Assembly (NCBI GenBank): GCA_001931875.2
Contig: MSJH02000827.1
Coordinates: forward strand, 1-64,000
DNA length: 64,000 nucleotides
Source of the DNA: Byssochlamys sp. IMV 00236
Taxonomy: Eukaryota; Ascomycota; Eurotiomycetes; Eurotiales; Thermoascaceae
Direction of reading: 5' to 3'
Both the position numbers and the translations under genes were made by a program. The number at the start of each line of letters is the position of its first letter. Position 1 is the first letter of the stretch. Positions 53,966-64,000 of the stretch are shown here, one piece after another. The notes under the pieces were generated by a model. The model searched no databases and had not been told where the DNA came from. It saw nothing but the letters and a program-made list of their open reading frames with translations.

Positions 53966-55616
53966 TCATGCTTTTTTCCCGTCCAGCTTAACTGGGAACT
54001 TCTCTCGAATCGCCTTGCCGTAAAGATTGAAAATTATAGGTGTGGGAACGAAAGCCAATGCTATGAAGCCCAGCAGCGAGTTTCCCCATCCAAGACCTAA
54101 GGACTCGAATAATTTGGGGCCAGCAAGTGGCAGCAGAGCACCCACCAACGAACGTGTAGCGGTCAATGTGGCATTTGCAGATGCCGCATATGCAGGGTAA
54201 CAATCAATGACATATGTCTGAATGGGCAGATAGATACCCATCATGCCAATACCGAAAGGGGCCATTCCGATGATCGGCGCGATCCATTGTACATGCTTCG
54301 CGGCTGTCCAGCCGTACCAGAAGAAGCTGATTGGGAGGATGCACGAAAAGAAAATCATAGTGGGAAGACGCATCTCCGGCTCGAATATACCTTTGTTTCG
54401 GGCAGTCAACTTCACCACAGCCTTGTCGTTAGTCATGGCAACGGCTGCGAGTCCAATAAAGAATCCGACTCCAATACCCAGGTACGCGAGACCAGAAAGG
54501 CCAGTTGAGAAGCCGTATTGTTCTTCGAAGACAGATGTGATGGTTGTGAAGAACAGGTACAAGAGACCATAGACGAGGGACATGTATATGGAGAGAAGCA
54601 ACACTATGGGCGACTTGCAGAGCAGTAGCATCGGACGCTTAAGTCCCAGCTCCAAGGTTTGAAGAACGGATACTCCATCATCTTTATCGAGATCATATGC
54701 ACTGCGGAGATCGGTTCTGTTCAATTGCTTTGCCATTTTTGCCGTCTTCCAACGCATAAGGACGGGAGCATAGGTCTCCCGGTTGAGACATTCGATTCCA
54801 AACGCAAAGGCACCACTGATAATCAGTAGGATCCAGAACACCCAGCGCCAGCTGAGATCCTCTCCAACAAAGCCGCCGCAAATCGGCCCGACTACAGGTC
54901 CAATCAAGGGACCGACTCCCCAGATCGATGTGGCCATTCCACGTTGTTCGACAGGAAAAAGGTCCGCAATGACACCAGCTCCGAGCGTGATGCACCCGGC
55001 GCCACCGATTCCCGCAAAGAAGCGGAACACGACTAGGGACGCAATGTTTGGGGCAAGAGCACATCCGATCTGCCAGACAACGAAAAACCAGTTGGCAGCG
55101 CTGAGAACAACCCGACGCCCGTAGATCTCACTTAGGGGAGCTAAGAGTAGGGGACCGAGCTATGACAGACATGTTAGTCAAGTTGATCATCATTTAATAG
55201 CCTCGAACAGGGGTCCGCAGAAGGAAACGCACCGCATATCCCAAGAGGTAAATGCTAACACTAAAGGAAAGCAATGTCTCGTTTGTGACGTGGAAATCCT
55301 CTGCCATGTAGCTCACTGCCGGGGCAAACATGCTGGATGCCAAAGGAGAGACCAAGGTCATAGCACTGACGAGGCCCAGCAAGCCATACTTTCGGGTCTT
55401 AGCAAAGTTCTGAGGGTTGGCAGGGTCATTCTGCCCATCCCATCCTATTATTCCGCATGAAAGGTCTTGTTCTGGGTAAAGCGCCTTCGCTGGGGCGTCA
55501 CCGACGTCCGTGGTAGAGGAATTGTCCGGGTCGAAGTCTGCACGTGGTAGTTTTTCTTTTCGCTCTGATGGGAGTTCGTTGTTGGCTGCATGCCGTTGCT
55601 GCTCGAGGTCTTCCAT
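53966..55616 (-). CDS. MFS drug/metabolite efflux transporter (DHA1-like)
   Basis: Predicted plasma-membrane proton antiporter of 525 residues from two exons: 55,616-55,233 (128 codons) and 55,159-53,966. Splicing at GCG/GTGCGT joins LLGYA to LGPLLLAPLSEIYGRR, restoring MFS motif A. The hydrophilic N-terminus ends in the fungal WDGQNDPANPQNF-type motif before the first membrane segment. Motif C is visible as GVGPLIGPVVGPICGG; about 12 hydrophobic segments are expected, with a central cytoplasmic loop (KTAKMAKQLNRTDLR region). Length and motifs suit the DHA1 multidrug/polyamine-type branch. Next to a polyketide synthase and a regulator, export of the cluster product or self-protection is likely but inferred. 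The protein does not start at the GTG at 55,030, which is inside exon 2. Confidence 0.9.
55160..55232 (-). other. Intron of the MFS gene (73 bp)
   Basis: Donor gtgcgt, branch site gactaac and acceptor catag are all visible on the minus strand. Removal joins two MFS segments in phase 0 without changing any codon. Confidence 0.88.
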
Positions 55617-56808
55617 CGTTCAATTCTGACCTTCTCTGGCGTTCCTATGCACGGTATCTTGAGTGTAAGTGGAGGTATGAGTACAGGTGCAAAAACGTGG
55701 CAATGTCTAAAAAAATTTGAGACCTTGTAGTACCAGGGCAATCAAGCCACCCGCTGAAGAAAAGAAGAAATAAGGAGTTGGACGAAACGAGCGTAGGAAG
55801 TAGAGGAAGGAAGGAGATCCTCAGAACCGCACGCCATCGGAATAGCAAAGCCGATGGGATGAAATATAAGTCTCGGCATCGGAGACGTCGCATGCAAAAC
55901 AAGCTTGTTCCGACAACATAACAGCTGTATAAGCGCATAATATATGCTTATGCTGCGTTGATTCCTCCCGAATTTTGTGCCAATAACCGTAATACTCAGA
56001 TACTTACTCTGCTCGTATCCTGAATTCGGATAAGCAAACGGAAGCGCTGATTCAGTGGCCCACTATTATGCGGTTTTGTCCAATAAGAACGGCATATCAG
56101 GGTGATTTTGGCCTCGCTGAGCTCAGCGCTCGCTCCACTCAAATAACTGGCATATGCAATGCATTTCTCCAGATCTAACTATAATTCAGCCTATGCAAAT
56201 ACATATCCTACTCCCGCGATCGTATATGCTAGGATTATACTGCACCCTAAGACTTCCATTCGATAATCGATCACTATTCCGCAGCCGTCCGAATATACAA
56301 TAAACTTGAATTGGGGCTGGGCAGCAATGGGATTAGGGGGCATTATTTGAGCTTCTATATCTAAAAGAGGCGATTGACCAGAATAGCCTTAGAATATCCT
56401 GTGTAAATATTTAGCTAGCCTTGTCTTGCGGACTTGCACATCTTCTACCTCTTTATGGTTCTTTTTATGACGCGGTCATGGGAAAAGACAAGAAGAAGGC
56501 CTCACGGTTACTGTATTTACGGCCAAGGCCCCCGAGTCTGACTCACAGGACAAGGATAATCAAGGGACTATCCTCGGTCTTGTTGCTAGGCGAAAAATGA
56601 ACATTCTATTGGAATGCCACTCACCCTTATAGGACCTCGCGGCTGACATCAAACAAATATATATCTTAACCTAGATTACGGTGAAATAGGACTTTCTCAG
56701 CCTATAGAGTTGTCGTCTGCTGCAGATCCCAGTTCAAGGTGCAACTTAATCAATTTATCTATAATGTGTAGTAAAACTATTATTCTAAGTTGCTAATCCA
56801 AATCTTTG
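55617..56808 (-). promoter_or_regulatory. 1.2-kb region upstream of the MFS gene
   Basis: No gene found. It must hold the transporter promoter and leader (left part) and the 3' end of the nuclease-like gene (right part). Two symmetric motifs stand out: CCATCGG/CCGATGG separated by 10 bases (55,834-55,857), and ATGAC-GCG-GTCAT (56,467-56,479), which contains two TGAC half-sites of the kind bound by some bZIP proteins. A minus-strand TATA-like cttatattt lies near 55,865, about 250 bp upstream of the ATG. Any regulation is inferred. Confidence 0.4.
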
Positions 56809-57330
56809 TTAAAAGGTGTTTGCATATTCCCCTAACATTTGCATAATCCGCTCGAAGTTGTCTTTTTTACCGTCTGTTGCATCAACTAACCCAGTAACGT
56901 AGTCCTTCCCCTTCACGCCTGTTCTGACAAATCCATCCACATTGGTAAGATCATGATGGAGAAAGCCAAAATAAGGACCAAGCGCAATGACAATAAAAGG
57001 CGTTTCACCTTTTTTTCTTCCTCCCATGGCCCTATTAGCTTGCCTCGCAGTATCTGCAATCTTCGCCCAATCACCACCCTCCTTTTTGCCTTCGTATAGC
57101 AACACGATCCGATAGTTGTTTTTCCCCAAGCCGTCGACCTTAAGAACCGCAAGGTCGGCATAACCTTCGTCACCGGCACCAGCTGTTGTAACGAAGTGGT
57201 ATTCGGGCACAACGAGAAACTTCGGAAACGTGAAAGCGGTGCTAAGGAGGTAGTTCCAGACCCCATTTGTTACGTCTTCGGTTTTCATGAGCCTCAAAGC
57301 CCTTTCTGCTGGGGTCTCCGTACTAGTCAT
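56809..57330 (-). CDS. Small PD-(D/E)XK nuclease-like protein, unknown role
   Basis: A 173-residue single-exon protein starting at the ATG at 57,330; the frame extends two codons upstream but only to GTG. I do not recognise a named family. The central part fits the restriction-endonuclease-like fold: Glu43 in VPEYHF, Asp59 in YADLAVLKV on a predicted strand, 20 residues later E80-G-K82 in VLLYEGKK on a second strand, and Gln97 in a following helix (TARQANRAM). This E..D..ExK..Q spacing is typical of PD-(D/E)XK proteins. There is no signal peptide or membrane segment. The protein is mostly this one domain, so it could act on DNA or be an inactive or regulatory relative. It is co-oriented with the synthase and the transporter, but nothing shows that it belongs to the pathway. 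Confidence 0.7.
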   Translation of the reverse strand: MTSTETPAERALRLMKTEDVTNGVWNYLLSTAFTFPKFLVVPEYHFVTTAGAGDEGYADLAVLKVDGLGKNNYRIVLLYEGKKEGGDWAKIADTARQANRAMGGRKKGETPFIVIALGPYFGFLHHDLTNVDGFVRTGVKGKDYVTGLVDATDGKKDNFERIMQMLGEYANTF

Positions 57331-58226
57331 GTTCACTAGTGCTCGAGAGCTTTCTTTTAAAGACTGTTGACCTTGGCGAAAGTTATTGTCAAGGGTTTAA
57401 AAGGTCGAGGTTTTGAGAGGGGACGAGAAGAATTAAAGGAAGGAGAAGTATCGAGCAAGTTTATTACGGACGCCCAAGGCGAATATGACTCTGGATGACG
57501 AACGACAGTAAGTGCGGTTTTCATATGCCTTCTAACAGAGATCCATGGTCCAGATTCGCTCTATGCAGCCACCATCCCTGGTACTACAACCTACTGTCAC
57601 CTTTTAAACTCTTGCTTCGGTTTATCACATAGCTAAGCCGAAGACATTGAACGTCTGCAAGATTATACCTGTCATACAGTTAAACAGCATAATTAGGTTC
57701 TACATAACTTTAATCAATGTCTACAACACATTCACACAAGAAACTAGTTCCTTAAGCTTTAAATGCACAAACTGTATGTGGCATTTGCACTAGGTAATAC
57801 AGTTCGCTAGTTAGTTGCGTCACAATGATAAATACTAACAGAATAATCAAATAAAACCCTTTAATCTAGAAATACTAGCTAAAGCGAAAGTCAATTCGCC
57901 AATAAATAGTATCTGCAGAGCTAGTCCGACTAAGTACAGTATAATTTTACCGCGAGATACAATTAGCTGATAGAAAGACTGCATAAAGGTTTAGCACTTG
58001 GTCGTGATAAATATGCCATAATTCATTAACTGATGCACTACTAGATCGCATTATTGCCTGATTATAGGATAGCAATAATGACTAAGAATTCTCTAGTAAA
58101 AAGGGGCGGCTAGTAGAGACTACTAAAGGGGGAATTCAATATACTTCTTGCTTACTATTACTATAAATAGCATTATTAAGTCTGTTGATTAAGTGCTATA
58201 TGTCGTTATCTAGAGAAAGCAAATCT
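57331..58226 (-). promoter_or_regulatory. Intergenic region between synthase and nuclease-like gene
   Basis: 0.9 kb without a gene. It serves as 3' region of the polyketide synthase (right) and promoter of the small gene (left). 57,620-58,200 is AT-richer than the surrounding genes yet keeps normal CpA and TpG, so it is not RIP-mutated. No RNA gene, repeat or clear operator was seen. Confidence 0.5.
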
Positions 58227-61200
58227 TTATCTATCCTCACTGAGCTTCTGCTGAACCATATCTGACAAACTCTGCAGTGTACTTGACGGACTTAGCACCT
58301 CTAGGAATGGGATATCGACCTTAAACACGCTGTAAAACCATGATCGGAACTCTGCAGCAATCATGCTGTCCATTCCGTATGAGGTGATCGACTTTGCTGT
58401 GTCGATCTTATCTTGTGTTAGGAGGAGCAGGTTGGAGAACCGCTTGCAGACGAGGTGCACTACGCCCTCGTTCAGGGTTGCCATGTTTACAGCCTCAGCA
58501 CCCATCCCCTTCACAATAGCCGGGGGAAGTTCCTGGGCCCACGCGGCGCCTTGCGCACTCTGTACGGTCTGTTCCTCGCCCTTGGATGGGGATTGCAGTG
58601 CACAAGACAGGAGTAAGCACCGGGGATCCTGCATAGTGCCGTTGTTGACGTCGAAGCCCTGGTCAAGCAGTTTACGGATACCATGGGGCTCGAGACCTGT
58701 TAGAATATGGGAGATCGCGAGGCGATCGTATTCGAGTCCTGGGACGGGGACCTTCTGCTCCTGAACACGATGCTGAGCAAGTGCAAGATCGAGTACCTGC
58801 AGAAATTCGGACTCATTCAGTGGCTGGATACCCTTACGCAACAGAAGAGCTTCAATTTCCGGGTTTTCATGCAGATACCCGACCTCGGAAATCATGCCAA
58901 GGCCAATAGACACGATAGGCTTGCCAATGTTCTGTCTATATCTTGAAAAGGCGTCAAGAAAACCGTTCGCAGAACAGTAGTTGCTCTCCGTGGCTGTGCC
59001 GACACTGCCGGATACAGAGGATGTGAGGACGAAGAAATCAAGCTGGTCGTCGCGGCCCTCAAGGGCTTCGTGCAAATTCCACGAACCACGCCACTTGGGC
59101 TGAATACCCGTATGCCACGCCTTGTGGGACATTCGGGAGAATAGTGCCTCATTCAGACCCATGGCTGCTTGGATAACGCCTCCCACTGGCTTAGGGCAGG
59201 CCGTCATAGCAGCCTCAACTGCTTCCCTGTCCACAACATCACCACGCACAACCTGCACGATCGCACCAAGGCCGCGGAGATTATCAACAAGTTCACGAGC
59301 TGCAGGCTTGTCGCATCCGGAGCGGCCTAAGAAGGTGAAATGGCGCGCACCCCGGATAAACATCCAACGACTTAGACTACGGCCCAGGCCTCCCAGGCAT
59401 CCTACCAGAAGGTAAGACTTGTTCGCGTCAAAGGTGCTGAGATATTTGGCTGGCACAGCTTGGACAACGCTTTGTGGGTTTTCGAGAGATATGACCACTT
59501 TGCCGACACGGTTCTTCGTCGAGAAATAACGGTATGCCTGTGTTATCTCGGAGACGTCGAAGGTGGTGATGGGTACCGGCTTGATCTTGCCAGCGCGATA
59601 CAGTTCGAGCGCCTCTCCAAATTTACTATTTCGCGTTAGCATTAACTAGTCTTAGGCTGTATGGAGAGAGGCATACTTGATCAAGATATCACGATAGAAC
59701 TTGTTTTCGTGGTAGTAGAGCTCGGTCAAGTCGAAAGCAGTGAAGGTGACGTTGCGTAAGAAGACACGCATATCGAGCTTTCCTGCATCAACGATATCCC
59801 GCTTGCCAACTTCGACGAACCGACCAAAATTGGCACAGCATTGCCACGTTGCATGAAGGAGATCACCTGTCAGCGAATTGACAACGACGTCCACACCGCG
59901 TCCTTTAGTAGCAGTAAGTACGCCCTGGACGAACGAGTCATCGCGCGAGGCGAATATGTTCTCGCGTGGCACATCCAACTCGTTAACGAGGTAGTCCTTC
60001 TTTTCCTCCGTGCTGACTGTGGTGTACACGGTAGCACCGCGCTGCTGGGCAATGGCGATAGCCGCGGAACCGAAGGCTCCAGCACCGGAGTGCACCAGGA
60101 TTGTCTCGCCGGCTTTAAGGTGCGCACGATCATCAAGAGCATAGAGGGCTGTACTGTAGATTGCAGGCAGGGTTGGCATTACGTCGAATCGCTCGTTGGG
60201 CAACATCTTCAGACAAGCCCAAGCAGGCACTCGCTCTGTCGTGCGGAAATGATTAGGGGCTAGTACGACGACGCGGTCTCCAGGAGCCAGATGGATAACA
60301 TCTTCGGCGACAGCTTGGATAACGCCGCTGAACTCGATGGCAGTGGTGCCCCTTCTAGTCTCGACCTTGCCCGACAACGTGTAGATATCCTTTGCGTTAA
60401 GGCTAACGGCCTTGATATCAACGTCGACATAACCTGCGGGGAGAGAGGACTGCGTGAGTGGCTCTGCCTCCTGCTGGAAATAAATGGTATCTGTGATACC
60501 GACCCGTTTTATGGCTAGATGCGCGGGTGTCGCATTTTGCAGCGTCATCATCTCAACTTCCTGCCCCTCTCGCTGCTGGAACAGTCCGTTCAGAATAGGA
60601 TCCGGTACAAATCGGCTGACATGAAGGAGGCTGTCGTGCAAGACGAACTCCTTGTCGCCCACCACATCCTCTTCGAAGCAGGTCTTCTCTACCTGAGTGC
60701 ACACCGTAGGGTGTGAGTCTTCTTCGGCGCTAAGTGAGCCAATATCCAGCGTGACGAATCGCAGCGCTGGTTGCTCGAGCATCAACGCGCGTGAGAGGCC
60801 GTTGGCGAGGGTCAAATCTGGTGACGTGCCATTCAAAGTCGAGGCACCGGACAGCCAGATAAGGGTAATTGCGGTATCAGTGATGCGCCTCAAAAGTTCC
60901 ATCTCTTCCTGTGTCATAGTGGGTAGGAACGGGGTTTCTATCTCGAGAAGGGAAATAATTATGCTCGACTGGCCCCAGACCTTGTTCTCGGGAACGTCAT
61001 TTAGGCGCATGTACTTCGTTCCTGTAACACCTGGCAACTTGGCCATGTGCTTTTGAAGCGCTATAGCGAGCTTGGAAGGTGCGGTAAGATTCTCGAGCAG
61101 AACAATCTCCTTACCGGACAGCTGGCCAGTAGACTGAGGCGCCACAGCAAAAGTCACACCGGAGAACAGATCAAAGACACTGTATTTGGCCTTCGTAAGG

Positions 61201-64000
61201 ACTTTGGAAGACACGTTATGATCGCGAGAGATAATGACCCCCTGCTCGTTGAGGATATCGGCTAGTTTCTGGGTAAAGAGAGAGATATTTGACTTCTCTT
61301 CGTGCGGTAGAAGCAGCACATCATACTTGGCCTTGGTCGCAGCCTCCCAGTCGACTTTGGTAGTGTCATTTGACATGATGGACAACTGTCCATTGTCCAG
61401 CAGAACACCAGTATCCCATACTCGCACACGGGGGAAGTCTGTGCTCTTATTAAGCAGATCTAGCCAACTTTTTGTTTTGCAGCTACATCCAGTACCCAGC
61501 TCTAGCACGCGAATGTTGGGGTTCTTGTGGCCAACAAGGTCTACCAGGGCCGAAATGACGCCAATCTTGACGTTCTCCGCCAGGGCGGGATGATCCCGCA
61601 GGAAGCGCGTGATATACTTTTCCAGCGAGGTCTTGTCAGTATTGCTGTTGAGGCGGGCAATATCCGGCTTCCACACAACGCGTAGACACGGATGACGTCC
61701 CGTTTCTCCGGACTCGTCTCCTTTCTCCATCTGTCCAGTATACAGAGACAAGCGGACGCCACTCATGCTGATAACAGGAGCACCAGCCTGATCCTTCAGT
61801 TCGGCGTTGATAGTCTTGGTGCCAAAGCCAGTACTCTCGGAGATCGAGTGAACCGATGAATCCAGATCCACCGTCTTGGGATTCGGCACAGCGATCTGAC
61901 AGTGGTCCAAGAAGACAGGTAGGTAAGCCCGTAGACTGTCCAAGTTCCCAGCGGTTCCACCCATGATCGAGGCCTGGAGACAACTGTCGATTGTCAAAGG
62001 ATGGACAGCGTAATACGTGCCAGGAAACTTGGATTGCGTTGTTCTGGGAACACGCTGCCGTAAGATTGTCGTGGAGAGGGCGGCCGGATTGGCGCGAGCA
62101 CGGTCAGTCTCCATTGCTATAAGGGATTGGAAGGCCGGACCAAAGTTGAGACCTGCCTCAGCGAGTTTCTTGTACCACGGGCCCATGCTCCATTTCTCAT
62201 AATTGGATGTGTCTATAGGGGACATTATGCTGCATGTGGTCGCGGTTGACACCTTGATGTTTCCGGTGCAGTGAACAACAGAGGTACCCTCCTGCATCGA
62301 TGAGACGGAGAACTCATACCATGAAATGGACATCATCGCTTTCGAGATCTTTTCAGGCGCCATGACCGTGAAGAGCTCAGTTTGCTGCTGTTCATCCAAC
62401 GAGACTGTCAAGGCCGAGGCGATGTTGACGTTGCGGACAGTGAAGCTTGGACGGGTCGTCTGTGACTCTGTGATTCCTTGGATCTGGGAGATAGCTTCGA
62501 CAGCCATAGCAATATATCCTGCGGCCGGGAAGACGACCTGGCTTTCTAGCTTGTGGTCTTCCAGCCAGGGTATCTCGTTGGGTTTCAAAATGTTACGCCA
62601 AACACGGTCGATACCGTTTCCAGCCGCCATCTCCGAGCCCAACAGCTCATGCCGGATGTGGCGACGGCTGCGCAGGTCGCTGCTCAATCTCGACTCCCGC
62701 CACAGGAGCTGGGTATAGCTCCAGTGGTATGGTGGTAGATTATGTATCACAGATAACTGTGACTCTGGGACGTCAATACCATTAACGCCTAAGAAGTCCA
62801 ACTCATGTCCGCTGAGATAGAGGGCTCCAGCAAGAGTCTTGAGGCAGGTATCGGCATCTTTGCCTCTGACTAGAGAGGCGTTGTATGGCAGTTGCTCCTC
62901 TGACAACTTCAGGGACGTCCGGATCTGCTTGATGGGAAGCTGTAGAGCTGAGTGAGGACCAATCTCAACCAGATGGTATTTGCCTGTTTCCAGGATGTTC
63001 TGCACAGCATCGTTGAATTGGACCGAGTTCTCGAGGTTCTTGCGCCAGTAGTCAGCTTCGAGGGCAGCGGTTGAGTTACCAGAATAGGATCTGGGACCAT
63101 CACTGCCAACGCTGGAGAAAAGAGAGATAGATCCATCACTAAGCCTGTTACGCTCTAGTTCAACGGTGGGTAGCGAAGGCCAGGCCTTGCGGACGAGCTG
63201 CTCGTATTCATCTCCGATCTCCGCCATCATATAGGAGTGATATGCCTTGCCTCCAGTCTGCAGCCTGCGTGCAAACACGCCGGACCGTTCGGCTTCCTTT
63301 TGAAGGATGTCGATACCATTCATGCTTCCACTCACCGTTACACTTTCGGGAGAGTTGACACAGGCAATGACGACCTTTCCTCCAAGTGAGAGCTCTTCGA
63401 TAAACTTAGATGCCCGTCCAGGACCGGTTCCGAGAGCCAACATGGCACCTTCGGACGTAGCGTGGCTCACGGCTAGGCCACGATAGTATGCAACGACGAT
63501 GGCTTGAGCTGCACTGATAAGACCGGCTGCGAAAGCAGCTCCGATCTCACCCGAAGAATGGCCAACAACAACATTGGGGGTGATTCTCCAGGTGCGTAGA
63601 ATTTCGACAATACCGATTTGGACTGCAGTGCAAAGGGGCTGGGAATACTGAGCTTCGGCAACTTTGCTTGAGGAAGCCGGTTCCATGAGCATGCTTTTGA
63701 TGGACCATGTGGGGGCGTCCGGGAGGTTCTGAAGGATGTGATCCAGATAATCGATCGTGACCTTGTAGATGGGGCTTTTCTTGAGTAGCTCCTTGCCCAT
63801 CTCTGGCCACTGAGCTCCCTGTCCAGTGAAGATGAAACCTAGCTCATACTTGGGAATAGGCCTCTTCGCGGTTACCAATGCCCCTTCGGTGACCAGCTGA
63901 TTTTTCGCCTCCCTCGGGCTAGCAAGAACGTATCCCTTCTTGGAGAGATTGGAGCGTCGGTTCGCCAAGGTGTAACACAGGTCACGGAAATCGTGTTTGT
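58227..64000 (-). CDS. Highly reducing type I polyketide synthase (3' part)
   Basis: Iterative multidomain enzyme building a reduced polyketide chain; the 5' end with the ketosynthase lies beyond the right edge. About 1,906 residues are visible, from exon 64,000-59,677 joined to 59,625-58,227. Domains: AT (63,857-62,936; FTGQGAQW, Ser in GHSSGE at 63,557), DH (62,654-61,736; His in LEDHKLES at 62,555, Asp in HPLTIDSCLQ at 61,988), degenerate C-methyltransferase (about 61,616-61,121; ELGTGCSC only), structural KR half, ER (60,506-59,680; HSGAGAFGSAA cofactor motif), KR (59,420-58,760; VGCLGGLG, Ser/Tyr/Asn in TSSVSG and NYCSANG) and ACP (Ser of GMDSM at 58,367). There is no thioesterase or reductase after the ACP, so release needs another enzyme. 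The product is unknown. Confidence 0.95.
59626..59676 (-). other. Intron of the synthase gene (51 bp)
   Basis: Between ER and KR the frame meets TAA; removing gtatgc...atgctaac...aaatag (51 bp, with a CTAAC branch site) restores DILI-N-KFGEALELYRAGKIKP, the usual ER-KR linker of reducing synthases. Without it the gene would look like two, with a false ATG start at 59,642. Confidence 0.9.

Noticed and set aside
55030..55031. Transporter start at 55,030
   Set aside because: The codon there is GTG inside exon 2; the frame continues upstream through APNIASLVVFRFF to the splice acceptor at 55,160.
54243..55124. Plus-strand frames opposite the transporter gene
   Set aside because: They are shadows of conserved MFS coding on the other strand, with compositionally odd products.
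55645..55938. 97-codon frame upstream of the transporter
   Set aside because: It lies in the transporter leader/promoter, shows no family features, and overlaps another spurious frame; most likely chance.
57331..57336. Start of the small gene two codons upstream at 57,336
   Set aside because: That codon is GTG; the first ATG in the frame is at 57,330.
59643..63968. Synthase as two separate genes starting at 63,968 and 59,642
   Set aside because: 63,968 is TTG within a frame that stays open to the window edge, and 59,642 lies inside a well-formed 51-bp intron.

Overview
The window looks like a chromosome segment of a filamentous ascomycete (Pezizomycotina). The evidence is a large highly reducing polyketide synthase, a bZIP/DUF3425 regulator, short introns with GT-AG ends and CTAAC branch sites, and a huge block carrying the signature of repeat-induced point mutation (RIP). 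The species cannot be named from the sequence.

Positions 1 to about 52,350 are one AT-rich block (roughly 15-20% G+C in sampled lines). CpA and TpG are nearly absent and TpA is everywhere. No intact gene is present; loss of TpG removes almost every possible start codon. It is a graveyard of mutated repeats: minisatellite arrays (301-385, 7,930-8,690, 9,130-9,755, 17,093-17,198, 18,118-18,225, 20,078-20,490, 25,531-25,810), an inverted repeat built from one of those array units (21,640-21,993), and two Ty1/copia families. Family 1 forms a nest at 36,645-46,698: one nearly full element, a truncated forward copy, a lone LTR, and two inverted 5' fragments. Family 2 is a single copy with both LTRs at 46,827-51,806. 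Both place a match to the anticodon arm of initiator tRNA-Met just after the 5' LTR, as in copia elements primed by half-tRNAs. Two assembly gaps lie at 23,339-23,395 and 34,279-34,735. Much of the rest is old coding or repeat DNA that I cannot identify.

Composition changes abruptly near 52,350. The right 11.6 kb reads as one end of a secondary-metabolite gene cluster: a bZIP/DUF3425 transcription factor (52,607-53,749, +), a convergent two-exon MFS efflux transporter of 525 residues (53,966-55,616, -), a small PD-(D/E)XK-nuclease-like protein of unknown role (56,809-57,330, -), and the 3' part of a highly reducing type I polyketide synthase (58,227-64,000, -) that runs off the right edge before its ketosynthase. 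Visible synthase order is AT, DH, degenerate methyltransferase, ER, KR, ACP, with no release domain. The simplest model is that the synthase makes a reduced polyketide, the transporter exports it and the bZIP protein regulates the locus. The cluster sits directly against RIP-made heterochromatin, which may influence its expression.
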